Origin: an uncultured Clostridium sp.
Lineage (GTDB): Bacteria; Bacillota; Clostridia; Clostridiales; Clostridiaceae
Direction of reading: 5' to 3'
Assembly: GCF_934754915.1 (NCBI RefSeq)
Contig: NZ_CAKVKB010000024.1
Coordinates: forward strand, 1-42,184
DNA: 42,184 bases
Below are positions 1-7,883 of this stretch, piece after piece (within the stretch, counting starts at the first letter, position 1; every line of letters begins with the position of its first letter). The translations under genes and the position numbers were made by a program. Below the pieces are notes generated by a model. The model was not told where the DNA came from, searched no databases, and was given only the letters and a program-made list of their open reading frames with translations.

Positions 1-8
1 TGGGAAAT

Positions 9-1421
9 ATGGAACAACAAAGAAGTATTGCACTTAATCAAAATAATTATGAAATTTTAACTGATATAATCAATGAAAAAAGATTTAAACAGAGCCTATG
101 TGCAGAAAGCTTTTTTAAAGAAATTATGATTTATTTTTATGAAAAAAAGCTTTTAGATGAATCTGAGTTGAGTAGAATTAATATTGAAAGGATGAAGGAA
201 TTAAAAATTCACCTAAAATATTATACAAAAGATGAAAGTAGTTCTGTAATGGAAGAAGATGCAGAAAAAATTTTAAAAGGAATAGATTATTCTGTAAGCA
301 TTTACTTAAAGAATGTTCTTGAAAATGAAAAAAATAAATCTAAATTGGAAACTGTTCTTTTAAATCAATTAAAAAATGAAGAACTGGCTCAGATGCATAA
401 ACAAGGCTTTGAAATTATAAAGAAAAAAAGAGGATTATGCAAACAGCTTCTTTTGAAGATTCAGAAAAATAAGCTTAAGGTAGAACATTATGCTTATAAT
501 GACACAATAGACAGAGGTCTTGGAATATTTTTTAAATCATATGATGATTTTTTTGTGCCTCAGGAAAATCAGGGATCTATAGATTATCCATTATATATTG
601 ATGATATGAAATATTCAGGTATTGAATATATGCAATATTATTTGAACATATTGGATATTGAAAATGACTTCTGTAGAAAATTTGATATAGATGAGGTTAA
701 AATGGTTCTTCAAGGATACAATAGAGAAAGTGAGATGCTTCTTATTAATATTTTTGAAATAGTTCTTACAAATGCATTAGGCAAAATAATATGTGGAAAA
801 AATCCTGAGAATTTAAATATAACAGACAATGAGAGAAAGAGTATAAAAATTAAATTGGAAGATATGACAAGGGATGAATTAACAGAATTTATGATTCAAT
901 GTTCAGAAAAACTTATTGAAATATTAGGGATTTACGATGAAAAATTAAAAGATTATATTAAGTGTTCTATATATAAAATTAGTATTAATATTTGTAATGG
1001 GATAAAAACAGATAAACTTGAAAGAATTTTTGTGAGTTATAGAAATAATGATGATGAATTAATTAAATATGTTGATAAAGAAAAGATGAGCAATTCAGCA
1101 TTTAGAAATCTGGCAGAAAAAATAAATGAAAGCAGCTGTATAGAAGTTAAGATTGATTTGATTAAAAATAGTATAAAAAGTTTTGGTGACCTTATTGACA
1201 TAATGGAAGCTGACTGTATTTTTGAAAATGAATTTAATATATTTTTTACAAATCTGCCTGAGGTTCAGACAATTCTCCTTTGCAGGCATATGAGTGATTT
1301 TGATTTATGGAATAATTCCGAAAAGAAATGGCAGGAAGAATTTAAACGTTATATGTTAAGTTTAGATAAACAGAAATTCAATCAAATATTTAGTGTGGCT
1401 GAAAAGGTTAATATAATTTAG
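9..1421 (+). CDS. DUF6179-like protein of unknown function
   Basis: This is a 470-residue, lysine- and glutamate-rich, largely helical protein with no signal peptide, membrane segment or catalytic motif that I can see. Its overall character recalls the clostridial DUF6179 family, often paired with a small DUF6323 protein; that recall is not verified. The partner, if present, would lie upstream of the window. The first in-frame ATG is 8 bases from the window edge and the frame is open to the edge, so the true start could be further upstream. The gene ends in TAG, followed by about 280 bases without a gene. I assign no function. Confidence 0.6.
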   Translation: MEQQRSIALNQNNYEILTDIINEKRFKQSLCAESFFKEIMIYFYEKKLLDESELSRINIERMKELKIHLKYYTKDESSSVMEEDAEKILKGIDYSVSIYLKNVLENEKNKSKLETVLLNQLKNEELAQMHKQGFEIIKKKRGLCKQLLLKIQKNKLKVEHYAYNDTIDRGLGIFFKSYDDFFVPQENQGSIDYPLYIDDMKYSGIEYMQYYLNILDIENDFCRKFDIDEVKMVLQGYNRESEMLLINIFEIVLTNALGKIICGKNPENLNITDNERKSIKIKLEDMTRDELTEFMIQCSEKLIEILGIYDEKLKDYIKCSIYKISINICNGIKTDKLERIFVSYRNNDDELIKYVDKEKMSNSAFRNLAEKINESSCIEVKIDLIKNSIKSFGDLIDIMEADCIFENEFNIFFTNLPEVQTILLCRHMSDFDLWNNSEKKWQEEFKRYMLSLDKQKFNQIFSVAEKVNII

Positions 1422-1496
1422 ATTTTTTTAAAGATCAGATCAATTGATTTTAATTCACAAGTTTAAAGATTAAAAGTTGTATATTGTACAATAAAT

Positions 1497-1533
1497 GACT
1501 TTAAAAAAGAAGAAAACTTTGTTAAAGTCTTTT
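1497..1533 (+). terminator. Weak candidate intrinsic terminator
   Basis: The arms GACTTTAA (1497-1504) and TTAAAGTC (1522-1529) form an 8-bp stem followed by TTTT. The stem is AT-rich and lies 75 bases after the stop of the preceding gene, so this is only a plausible terminator. The rest of 1422-1702 shows nothing else clear apart from the ribosome binding site of the next gene. Confidence 0.35.
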
Positions 1534-1702
1534 CAAAATATAGATTAAATATTACTATATAATCAATAAAAATTTAGTATGAATAACAAATTAGAATATG
1601 CATATTTAAATTGTTTTTAAATTTAAAGAAAAAGCAGTTAAACGCATATTTAGTTGTTAAGAAATCATAATATTGTGAATAAGTAATTAAGGGGAATTAA
1701 TT

Positions 1703-2980
1703 GTGAAGGATAGACTTAGTAATCTGCCTCCAATAGGTATGAGAATAATAAAATCAGCAATTGGAGTATTCTTGGGATTTGTAATTTATTTTATAAGGGG
1801 AAAACAGGGAACTCCTTTTTACACAGCATTATCAGTACTATGGTGTATGCAGCCATATACAAGTGATTCAAAAAACAAATCTCTTCAAAGGACAATAGGA
1901 ACATTAATAGGTGCTGTATATGGACTTTTATTTATAATGTTTGAATATTATGTTCTTGAATTTAGGCATGAATTTTTAAGGTATGCAATCATATCATTAT
2001 TGATAATAGCAGTAATATATACAACCGTACTATTAAATAAAAAAAATTCATCATATTTTTCATGTGTAGTATATCTTAGTATTGTCGTATTACATATTAC
2101 AGATGAAAATCCTTATTTATTTGTATTAAACAGAGTTCTAGATACAATGATTGGAATTGCAATTGCTTTTGGAGTAAATAATTTTAAAATTCCTACAAAG
2201 AAGAATAAAGATATTCTATTTGTTTCTGAACTTGACGATGTACTTTTAACAATGAGGGAAAATCTTACATCTTATAGTCGATTTCAATTAAATAAAATGC
2301 TGGATGATGGAGCGAAATTTACTATTGCTACAATGAGATCTCCAGCTTCACTTTTAGAAGCACTTCAGGGAATCAATATTAATCTGCCTGTTGTTGTAAT
2401 GGATGGGGCAATGCTTTTTGATATTAAGAATAATAGATGCTTGAAATTGTATAAAATGACAGTAGAAGAAACTAATGAGTTTATAGAGTTTTTTCATAAA
2501 AGAAATTACCATTGTTTTGTAAATGTGGTCATAGAAGATTCGGTAGTTATATATTATGGTGATTTTAAAAATAAAATTGAAGAAACAATATATAATGAAT
2601 TAAGGGTGTCGCCATATAGGAATTATATAAAGGGTAACTTTCCATTAAATACTGAATCAGCTTATTTAATGCTTATAGATACTGAAGAAAGAATAGAAAA
2701 GCTGTATTTGGATTTAGTACAGGCAGGCTATACAAAATCATATAAAATATTGAAATATTTATCACATGACTATAAAGGATATATGTACATAAAAATTTAT
2801 AATAAACAGGCAGTAAAGAAAAATATGATTATGGAAATTAAAAAAATGGCTGAAGCTGATAAAATAATTACATTTGGAAATCTTGAAGGTGTGAGCGATA
2901 TAATAATAAATGGAAGGGATGGAAATGAAATAGTAAAGAAATTCCAAAAGACATATGAACCGTATTTTTGGACCAAATAA
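1703..2980 (+). CDS. FUSC/aromatic-acid-exporter-like membrane protein fused to a degenerate HAD-like domain
   Basis: The protein has 425 residues. Residues 10-165 hold about five or six hydrophobic segments in the style of the FUSC/ArAE (DUF939) family of putative aromatic-acid exporters. From about residue 172 a soluble domain follows the Cof-type HAD order: ELDDVLL (176-182) sits where DLDGTLL is expected, IATMRSP (208-214) where IATGRP is expected, MDGAMLFD (233-240) in the substrate-cap entry position, and FGNLEGVSD near residue 386 where FGDxxND is expected. The nucleophilic Asp is Glu and the motif IV acids are lost, so the domain is probably a non-catalytic binding or sensing module. 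The start is GTG, 7-8 bases after AAGGGGA. The gene stands alone. The exporter role is inferred from family resemblance; the HAD reading is mine. Confidence 0.7.
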   Translation: MKDRLSNLPPIGMRIIKSAIGVFLGFVIYFIRGKQGTPFYTALSVLWCMQPYTSDSKNKSLQRTIGTLIGAVYGLLFIMFEYYVLEFRHEFLRYAIISLLIIAVIYTTVLLNKKNSSYFSCVVYLSIVVLHITDENPYLFVLNRVLDTMIGIAIAFGVNNFKIPTKKNKDILFVSELDDVLLTMRENLTSYSRFQLNKMLDDGAKFTIATMRSPASLLEALQGININLPVVVMDGAMLFDIKNNRCLKLYKMTVEETNEFIEFFHKRNYHCFVNVVIEDSVVIYYGDFKNKIEETIYNELRVSPYRNYIKGNFPLNTESAYLMLIDTEERIEKLYLDLVQAGYTKSYKILKYLSHDYKGYMYIKIYNKQAVKKNMIMEIKKMAEADKIITFGNLEGVSDIIINGRDGNEIVKKFQKTYEPYFWTK

Positions 2981-3041
2981 CTAAATGACACGCTAAATTA
3001 ATTTGATAGGGTTTTAATTAGATACAATATATATAAGCAGG

Positions 3042-3083
3042 AAACTGTTATATTAAATTCAGATGCATTTAATGTAACAGTTT
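3042..3083. terminator. Bidirectional terminator between convergent genes
   Basis: Arms 3042-3057 and 3068-3083 are complementary over 16 bases with one G-T pair. The stem begins AAACTGTTA and has a 10-nt loop. AT-rich flanks serve both the exporter-like gene on the plus strand and the MocR gene on the minus strand. Confidence 0.65.
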
Positions 3084-3095
3084 AATTATATAGGG

Positions 3096-4475
3096 TCAAT
3101 CAAGTAAGGATTTTAATATATAAAGTCCTTTTTTTAAACTTTCAATGCTGTCTGGGGCACATACTGACAATCTTACAGCTGGAGAAAAATTACTATTTCC
3201 AACTGCAAATCTGGAAGCGCAGTATACACTGACTCCTTTTGATCTTGCAATGTTTTCGAAGATTTGGCTGTCCATATTATCAGGAAGCATAAGCCAGCGG
3301 AATGGACTGTATTTGTTTCCTAAAACACATTTATCATATAGTATTTTATCAACTAGTTCATTTCTTTTAAGAGTCATTTCTTTACGCTCCTCAAGAATTT
3401 TATAAGCAAGTCCACTCTCGATTATTTTGCATATCACTTCAGCATTAAATGGAGAAGTCACTAAATTTACATTGTATATTCCATCTTCAATAGATTTTTT
3501 AAACTTATCTGGAACTACCATAAAACCAATTCTAAGTCCAGCGCAAATTGATTTTGAAACAGAACATATATAAAGGCTTTGTTCAGGAACCAAGGTGGAT
3601 ATTGGAATCGAATCTTTAGGACTTACAAATGAATACATTCCATCTTCAATGAAAATTATATCATTTTCTTTAACTATTCTAGCTATACTGCTCTTTTCAT
3701 TTAAAGACATAGAATATGTAGTTGGATTATTTAATTCAGGAATAAGATATAAGCCTTTTATATTTTCATTTTTACATAATGAATCAAAAGCAGTCATATC
3801 TATCTTTGAATTTAATAATGGAATAGGAACTAATATTATTCCAAGATTATTGGCAAGGGTTTTTAATGCTGGATAAGTTAAAGGATCTGTTGCAATTTTA
3901 TCACCGGAATTAAAAAGGGATATAAGTATTATAGCTAAAGCATTTTGTGAACCAGAAGAAATCATGATATTTTCAGGTGATGCATTTATGTTGAAATTAT
4001 TCAGAAATTTTTGTGCAGTAATCCTATGAGAGAGTAATCCGCATGAATCGGTATACTTTAAAAGATTATGAATATCAGTCTTTTTTAATAGCTTTTTCAT
4101 AAAATCAATTATATATTTATTTTGATCATATATGGGAAAAGCTGCTCCCATATCAATACAATTATTATCTGATTCACAGCACAGAAGTTTTGATGAAACG
4201 TGAGCATCAGATGAAATATAAGTGCCTCTTCCAGTATGACCGCTTATAAGGCCTTTGAGTTCACAAAGTTTAAAAGATCGTGTAACTGTACTTAGGTTAA
4301 TATCTAAAAAATCTGCAAGTTCTCTTTGAGGGGGAAGTTTATCTCCAGGTTTTAAAATACCGTTTAGTATATCTTCCTCTAAGGCAGAGGCAAGAGATTT
4401 ATATAGAGGCTGTTTTAGAATTTTTCTATCTGGCTTCCATGACATTGGATAGTTTTCAAATGAATTTACAGGCAT
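3096..4475 (-). CDS. MocR-family transcriptional regulator (GntR HTH plus aminotransferase-like domain)
   Basis: This is a PLP-dependent MocR/GabR/PdxR-type regulator of 459 residues. The N-terminal winged helix (GntR class) includes PGDKLPPQRELADFLDINLS and ends in the wing HTGRGTYIS. The remainder is a fold-type I aminotransferase domain with the expected Schiff-base lysine in SVSKSICAGLRIG (about residue 308) and an IEDGMY Asp segment. I chose the ATG at 4475 because TAAGGAG lies 10 bases upstream; an ATG 57 bases further out has no ribosome binding site and would add a tail untypical of the family. It is divergent from an aminotransferase gene, and MocR proteins usually control an adjacent divergent gene. 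Two direct repeats in the gap are candidate operators. The effector is unknown. Confidence 0.9.
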   Translation of the reverse strand: MPVNSFENYPMSWKPDRKILKQPLYKSLASALEEDILNGILKPGDKLPPQRELADFLDINLSTVTRSFKLCELKGLISGHTGRGTYISSDAHVSSKLLCCESDNNCIDMGAAFPIYDQNKYIIDFMKKLLKKTDIHNLLKYTDSCGLLSHRITAQKFLNNFNINASPENIMISSGSQNALAIILISLFNSGDKIATDPLTYPALKTLANNLGIILVPIPLLNSKIDMTAFDSLCKNENIKGLYLIPELNNPTTYSMSLNEKSSIARIVKENDIIFIEDGMYSFVSPKDSIPISTLVPEQSLYICSVSKSICAGLRIGFMVVPDKFKKSIEDGIYNVNLVTSPFNAEVICKIIESGLAYKILEERKEMTLKRNELVDKILYDKCVLGNKYSPFRWLMLPDNMDSQIFENIARSKGVSVYCASRFAVGNSNFSPAVRLSVCAPDSIESLKKGLYILKSLLD

Positions 4476-4507
4476 TATTATAAAACTCCTTAAAAAATAT
4501 TGTTTTG

Positions 4508-4551
4508 CATACAATTTTATCATTGAACTCATACAATATCAATATTAAAAT
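4508..4551. promoter_or_regulatory. Overlapping divergent promoters with direct repeats (candidate MocR operator)
   Basis: CATACAAT occurs at 4508-4515 and again at 4530-4537, 22 bases apart (about two helix turns). On the minus strand, TTGATA (4542-4537) and TAAAAT (4519-4514) with a 17-base spacer form a promoter for the MocR gene. On the plus strand, TTGAAC (4523-4528) and TAAAAT (4546-4551), also spaced 17, form one for the aminotransferase gene. The repeats overlap both promoters. MocR regulators are known to bind direct repeats, so this is the obvious operator candidate. Confidence 0.6.
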
Positions 4552-4587
4552 AACTAATAAGTAAATTATTAACAGGAGTGATATGAT

Positions 4588-5772
4588 ATGAAATTTGAAT
4601 TTGCAGAAAGGATGTCTTCACTTAAGGCTTCTGAAATAAGAGAAATATTAAAGGTTACTCAGAGACCGGAAGTAATTTCATTTGCAGGAGGTCTTCCAGC
4701 GCCAGAAACTTTTCCTATTGAACAGATAAAAGAGGCAAACAGGCTAGTTCTTGAGGAAAGTGGAAGAAAAGCACTTCAATATTCAACAACAGAAGGATTT
4801 GATTCATTAAGAAAATGGATAGCACAGAGAATGAATACTACAATAGGTACACATCTTGAATATGATAATATATTGATTACTCATGGTTCACAGCAGGGAC
4901 TTGATTTAATGGGTAAGATATTTTTAAATAAGGATGACGTGGTTTTGTGTGAAAGTCCTACATATCTTGCTGCAATAAGTGCATTTAAGGCATATGAATG
5001 CAAGTTTATAGAAGTTCCTACAGACAAGGATGGAATGATTCCCGAGGAACTTGAAAGAATAATAAAATCCACACCTAAGGTAAAATTAATTTATACGATT
5101 CCTACATTCCAGAATCCAACAGGAATAACATGGCCATTAGAAAGAAGAAAAGCTATTGTAGAGGTAGCAGATAAATATAACAAGGTTATTATTGAAGATA
5201 ACCCTTATGGTGAACTTAGATATAAGGGAGAAAACCTTCCTTCACTTCAGTCATTTGATAAGACTGGAAATGTTGTATGTTTTGGAACATTTTCGAAGAT
5301 ATTCTGTCCAGGATATAGAATTGCATGGGTAGCCGCTCATAAAGATATAATAGAAAAACTTGTAATAATAAAGCAGAGTACAGACCTTCAGTGCAATACA
5401 TCAGCACAGATGGAAATTGCAAAGTTCCTTGAATTGAATGATATTGATGAACATATTAAAGGAATACGTGAATTATATAAGAAAAGATGTGAACTTGCAT
5501 TAAATACAATGGAAAAAGAATTCCCAGACTGTGTTGAATTTAACAGGCCTGAAGGAGGATTATTTACATGGATTAAACTTCCTGAAAATATAAATGCACG
5601 AGAACTTCTTTTGAAGTGTCTTGAAAAGAATGTAGCTTTTGTTCCAGGAGGACCATTCTTCCCAAATGGAGGACATGAAAATTATTTCAGAATTAATTAT
5701 TCAAATATGCCTGAAGATAGAATTGTTGAAGGTATAAAAATAATTGGTCAAGTAATTAAAGAATATATTTAG
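4588..5772 (+). CDS. PLP-dependent aminotransferase (LysN/2-aminoadipate type, fold type I)
   Basis: The enzyme has 394 residues, the usual length for cytosolic class I/II aminotransferases of the 2-aminoadipate/aromatic/branched-chain group. Visible signatures are ISFAGGLPAPETFP near the N-terminus, LQYSTTEGF, the substrate segment FQNPTGITW, the IIEDNPYGELRY region with the PLP-ring Asp, and FSKIFCPGYRIAW with the PLP lysine at K237. FRINYSN near the C-terminus carries the carboxylate-binding Arg. It should catalyse amino-group transfer between an amino acid and 2-oxoglutarate; the exact substrate cannot be read from sequence. Start ATG with AGGAGTGA upstream. Its divergent MocR neighbour is the likely regulator. 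Confidence 0.9.
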   Translation: MKFEFAERMSSLKASEIREILKVTQRPEVISFAGGLPAPETFPIEQIKEANRLVLEESGRKALQYSTTEGFDSLRKWIAQRMNTTIGTHLEYDNILITHGSQQGLDLMGKIFLNKDDVVLCESPTYLAAISAFKAYECKFIEVPTDKDGMIPEELERIIKSTPKVKLIYTIPTFQNPTGITWPLERRKAIVEVADKYNKVIIEDNPYGELRYKGENLPSLQSFDKTGNVVCFGTFSKIFCPGYRIAWVAAHKDIIEKLVIIKQSTDLQCNTSAQMEIAKFLELNDIDEHIKGIRELYKKRCELALNTMEKEFPDCVEFNRPEGGLFTWIKLPENINARELLLKCLEKNVAFVPGGPFFPNGGHENYFRINYSNMPEDRIVEGIKIIGQVIKEYI

Positions 5773-5962
5773 ATGCTATCTAAAGGCTTGGAAATTATGA
5801 TATTATTTGCTGCAGTGTTTATATATAAAGAAAGTGCAGTGTTAGACGTAATGAATTGAAATTGTTATTAATAATTTTGAATACAAGGCTTTTTGGTGGT
5901 AAAATAATATTAATATGAAAAACACATGATTTTCAGATTATTATAATAAGGAGGAATATTTT

Positions 5963-5989
5963 ATGACAAGACCTGTTATGTTTGCATAG
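5963..5989 (+). CDS. Micro-ORF leader peptide MTRPVMFA (8 codons)
   Basis: An AAGGAGG ribosome binding site (about 5948-5954) sits 8 bases before an ATG that opens the 8-codon frame MTRPVMFA, ending in TAG. The last sense codon (GCA) and the stop lie in the 5' arm of a hairpin. An ungapped codon-for-codon relative, MCRPNNIA-TAG, precedes the next gene pair member at 6491. Shared features are an ideal ribosome binding site, Met-x-Arg-Pro, Ala before UAG, and the hairpin. It lies about 80 bases before the CD3324-like gene and in a different frame from it. I infer a regulatory leader peptide; no function is known to me. Confidence 0.55.
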   Translation: MTRPVMFA

Positions 5990-6029
5990 CATCAGCTATT
6001 GCAGCATTATAGAAAAAATGTTATAGCTG
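5984..6029 (+). promoter_or_regulatory. Leader RNA hairpins overlapping the micro-ORF stop (leader 1)
   Basis: GCATAGC (5984-5990) pairs with GCTATTGC (5995-6002): 7 bp, one bulged T, loop ATCA. A second possible hairpin follows directly: CAGC (6002-6005) plus TATA (6008-6011) pair with TATAGCTG (6022-6029). The UAG of the micro-ORF is inside the first stem, so a terminating ribosome would open it. The same first-hairpin plan recurs in the leader at 6512. Confidence 0.5.
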
Positions 6030-6068
6030 TTGCTATTCCTAAGAGTTAATGATTTTAGGAGGGCAAAA

Positions 6069-6344
6069 ATGAGCTATAAAAAAGCAGAACATATTCTGCC
6101 AGCAGAAATAATAGAATTAATTCAGAATTATGTTGATGGAGAGTGTATTTATATTCCAAGAAAAAAGAATGAACGTAAAAAATGGGGAAATGGAACTAAT
6201 ATAAGACAGGAACTGCAGGAAAGAAATAATAAAATTTATATTGATCATAAAAAAGGTTTAAAAACATCTCAGCTTGCAGAAAAGTATTTTCTATCAGAAA
6301 AAAGCATACAAAGAATTATAAGCAAAATGAAACTGGCTGTATAA
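6069..6344 (+). CDS. CD3324-like small protein, predicted DNA-binding
   Basis: This 91-residue protein begins MSYKKAEHILPAEIIELIQ and contains YVDGECIYIPRKK and a C-terminal helix-turn-helix-like stretch (LKTSQLAEKYFLSEKSIQRI). This matches my memory of the clostridial CD3324 family, whose function is not established. The HTH-like end suggests a small DNA-binding protein; that is an inference. I chose ATG 6069 because TAGGAGGG lies just upstream; a TTG at 6030 would run through the leader and lacks a ribosome binding site. It follows the micro-ORF leader and is closed by a strong hairpin. Confidence 0.8.
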   Translation: MSYKKAEHILPAEIIELIQNYVDGECIYIPRKKNERKKWGNGTNIRQELQERNNKIYIDHKKGLKTSQLAEKYFLSEKSIQRIISKMKLAV

Positions 6345-6348
6345 TTAA

Positions 6349-6421
6349 AATGAGTCATTCACAGGAATTATTTTAGATTAAATGAAATAATTCATATAAG
6401 TGTAATGGCTCATTATTTTTT
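6349..6421 (+). terminator. Two-storey hairpin terminator after the CD3324-like gene
   Basis: AATGAGTCATT (6349-6359) pairs with AATGGCTCATT (6404-6414), with one G-T pair, followed by ATTTTTT. Inside is a second stem, GAATTATTT (6365-6373) with AAATAATTC (6385-6393). It should separate the CD3324-like gene from the next leader. Confidence 0.7.
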
Positions 6422-6490
6422 AGAAAAAAGTTTGAGGTGGAATGAAGGAAGTTTAGGATATATCATTAAAGACAGAAAGGGGAAGTGCGT

Positions 6491-6517
6491 ATGTGTAGAC
6501 CAAATAATATTGCATAG
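6491..6517 (+). CDS. Micro-ORF leader peptide MCRPNNIA (8 codons)
   Basis: AAAGGGGAAG precedes an ATG that opens MCRPNNIA and ends in TAG. It is the homologue of the micro-ORF at 5963: same length, Met-x-Arg-Pro, Ala-stop, and the first seven bases of the hairpin identical. Similarity continues past the stop in the same frame (His/Gln, Gln/Arg, Leu, Leu/Met, Gln). This frame, if both UAGs at 6515 and 6536 were ignored, runs without other stops into the DUF1062 gene. UAG is used as an ordinary stop by many genes here, so a leader peptide is the simpler reading. Confidence 0.55.
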   Translation: MCRPNNIA

Positions 6518-6568
6518 CAGAGGCTTATGCAGTTATAGAAGTTAAATTGTTCATATTGGCATATAGCC
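6512..6568 (+). promoter_or_regulatory. Mutually exclusive leader hairpins (leader 2)
   Basis: GCATAGC (6512-6518) pairs with GCTTATGC (6523-6530): 7 bp, one bulged T, loop AGAG, with the UAG stop in the 5' arm. The same 3' arm, taken as GGCTTATGC (6522-6530), can instead pair with GCATATAGCC (6559-6568) over 9 bp with one bulged T. The two folds exclude each other, the layout of a translation-controlled switch ahead of the DUF1062 gene. No T-run follows the second stem, so control would more likely act on translation or RNA stability than on termination. Confidence 0.45.
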
Positions 6569-6616
6569 TTTGCAGATCCAATATCAATAAAGTATCAGGA
6601 TATGAGGAGATGCAGT

Positions 6617-7219
6617 ATGAGCTGTTATGTAGAAAATAAATATGAAATTTTACCACAAAAATCTTATGAGATTATAAGAAATTGTCCTAAATGTGGATGT
6701 AAAACTGATTATATAAATACAAATAATTTTAGAATCAATGCAAATGGTAATCTACTTGATGTATGGCTTATTTATCAATGTGAAAAGTGCAAACATACTT
6801 ACAATTTAAGTATCTATGAAAGAGTAAAATCAACTGAAATTGATGATGATAAATATAAAAGATTTTTAAATAATGATCTAGAATTATCATTTCAATATGG
6901 AATAAAAAAGGAATTGTTCTCAATAAATAAAGCAGTTGTTGATGAAGAAAAAATAAGATATAGAATATTGTTTAAAGAAAAACAGGAAAAGAGCAGTGAT
7001 TCGAATTTTGAGACAAATTTGATAATAGCCAATCCATATGAATTAAAGGTTCGTGCAGATAAAGTTTTATCAGATATTTTGAATATTTCAAGAAGTGAAG
7101 TAAAACGTATGATAAAGAGTAAAGTGATTTATAGCAGTAACTGTGAAAAATTAGAAAAAATTCATGTGGGCAGATTATTGGATGTTAGAATATCACAAAA
7201 AAATATGCCTGATAAATAG
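6617..7219 (+). CDS. DUF1062 protein with zinc-ribbon start and S4-like end
   Basis: The protein has 200 residues. The N-terminal part holds two Cys pairs (CPKCGC and CEKCKHTYN) around FRINANGNLLDVWLIYQC, the signature I know from DUF1062. The C-terminal 60 residues (KVRADKVLSDILNISRSEV, then KSKVIY and GRLLDVRI) look like an S4-type RNA-binding fold, so an RNA-linked role is possible; the family has no established function that I know. I chose ATG 6617, which has GAGGAG 7 bases upstream, over ATG 6602 in the same frame. It sits behind the second micro-ORF leader. Confidence 0.85.
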   Translation: MSCYVENKYEILPQKSYEIIRNCPKCGCKTDYINTNNFRINANGNLLDVWLIYQCEKCKHTYNLSIYERVKSTEIDDDKYKRFLNNDLELSFQYGIKKELFSINKAVVDEEKIRYRILFKEKQEKSSDSNFETNLIIANPYELKVRADKVLSDILNISRSEVKRMIKSKVIYSSNCEKLEKIHVGRLLDVRISQKNMPDK

Positions 7220-7326
7220 TATACAATAATCATCATAATGCATTAATTTAAACAAAATAAAATTGTATTTATAAAATATGTGAAATTAGCAGCATATTTT
7301 TATTGTGATTGAAAAGTATCTGGAGA

Positions 7327-7755
7327 TTAAGAATTTTTAAGAAAATTAAGCTGAACTCCAGATATTTTTTCAGCATATGATGGCATTTTTAAGGAGATAC
7401 CATATTTTGAACATTCATTTTTTAAAGTAAAACCAAGTTTGGTTATATTAGGATCGTAGCATTTGTATCGATTACCAAATTTTTTTATATATTTTTCCTT
7501 AATATCAGGAAAATTCTCATCAAGTTTTTTATAATAATAATCACGTTGTCTGTCTTTAAGAGACATACCTAGAAATGGAACAATATATTTCACGCCATAA
7601 TAATCAGCTTTATTAACAATCTTCAGAATATTTTTTTCATTATCTTCAATAAAAGGAAGAACAGGCATTAGAGTAATACTTGTAGTTATACTTAAAGTTG
7701 ATAATATACCAAGGGCTTCAAATCGTTTGCTGGAAGATGGGGCAAATGGCTCAAC
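7327..7755 (-). pseudogene. 3' remnant of an SPL-family radical SAM protein gene
   Basis: The minus strand encodes the C-terminal half of a radical SAM protein of the SplB-like family. It is clearly related to the intact gene at 9316: both share VEP...PSS..RFEA, LMPVLPFI, QR-[DE]-YYY and a YGNDYEC / FGNRYKC region. The frame can be followed back past the first ATG (7668) to a Val-Glu-Pro at 7755, where an in-frame TAA interrupts it. The N-terminal half with the CxxxCxxC cluster ligands is missing, so no iron-sulfur cluster could bind. The stop-truncated end lies 128 bases from the HAD gene start. Confidence 0.8.
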
Positions 7756-7883
7756 TTATTTTTTATCATCTATGTTTAATTGTAATATTTCTATTGTAAA
7801 TTATCTACCATAATTCAACAATTGATACATAAAAAATAGATGTTATAATATATAAATATAAGATAACTTGGAGGTATATACAT

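Noticed and set aside
4476..4532. Longer MocR protein starting at 4532
   Set aside because: It has no ribosome binding site and would overlap the predicted promoter -10 and both direct repeats.
5987..6616. UAG read as an amino acid (recoding) in the two micro-ORF leaders and before the FabG-like gene
   Set aside because: Many genes in the window end in UAG as an ordinary stop (for example at 1421, 5772, 7219, 18858, 19932), there is no pyrrolysine gene here, and a leader peptide is simpler. The in-frame likeness after the stop keeps the idea open but unlikely.
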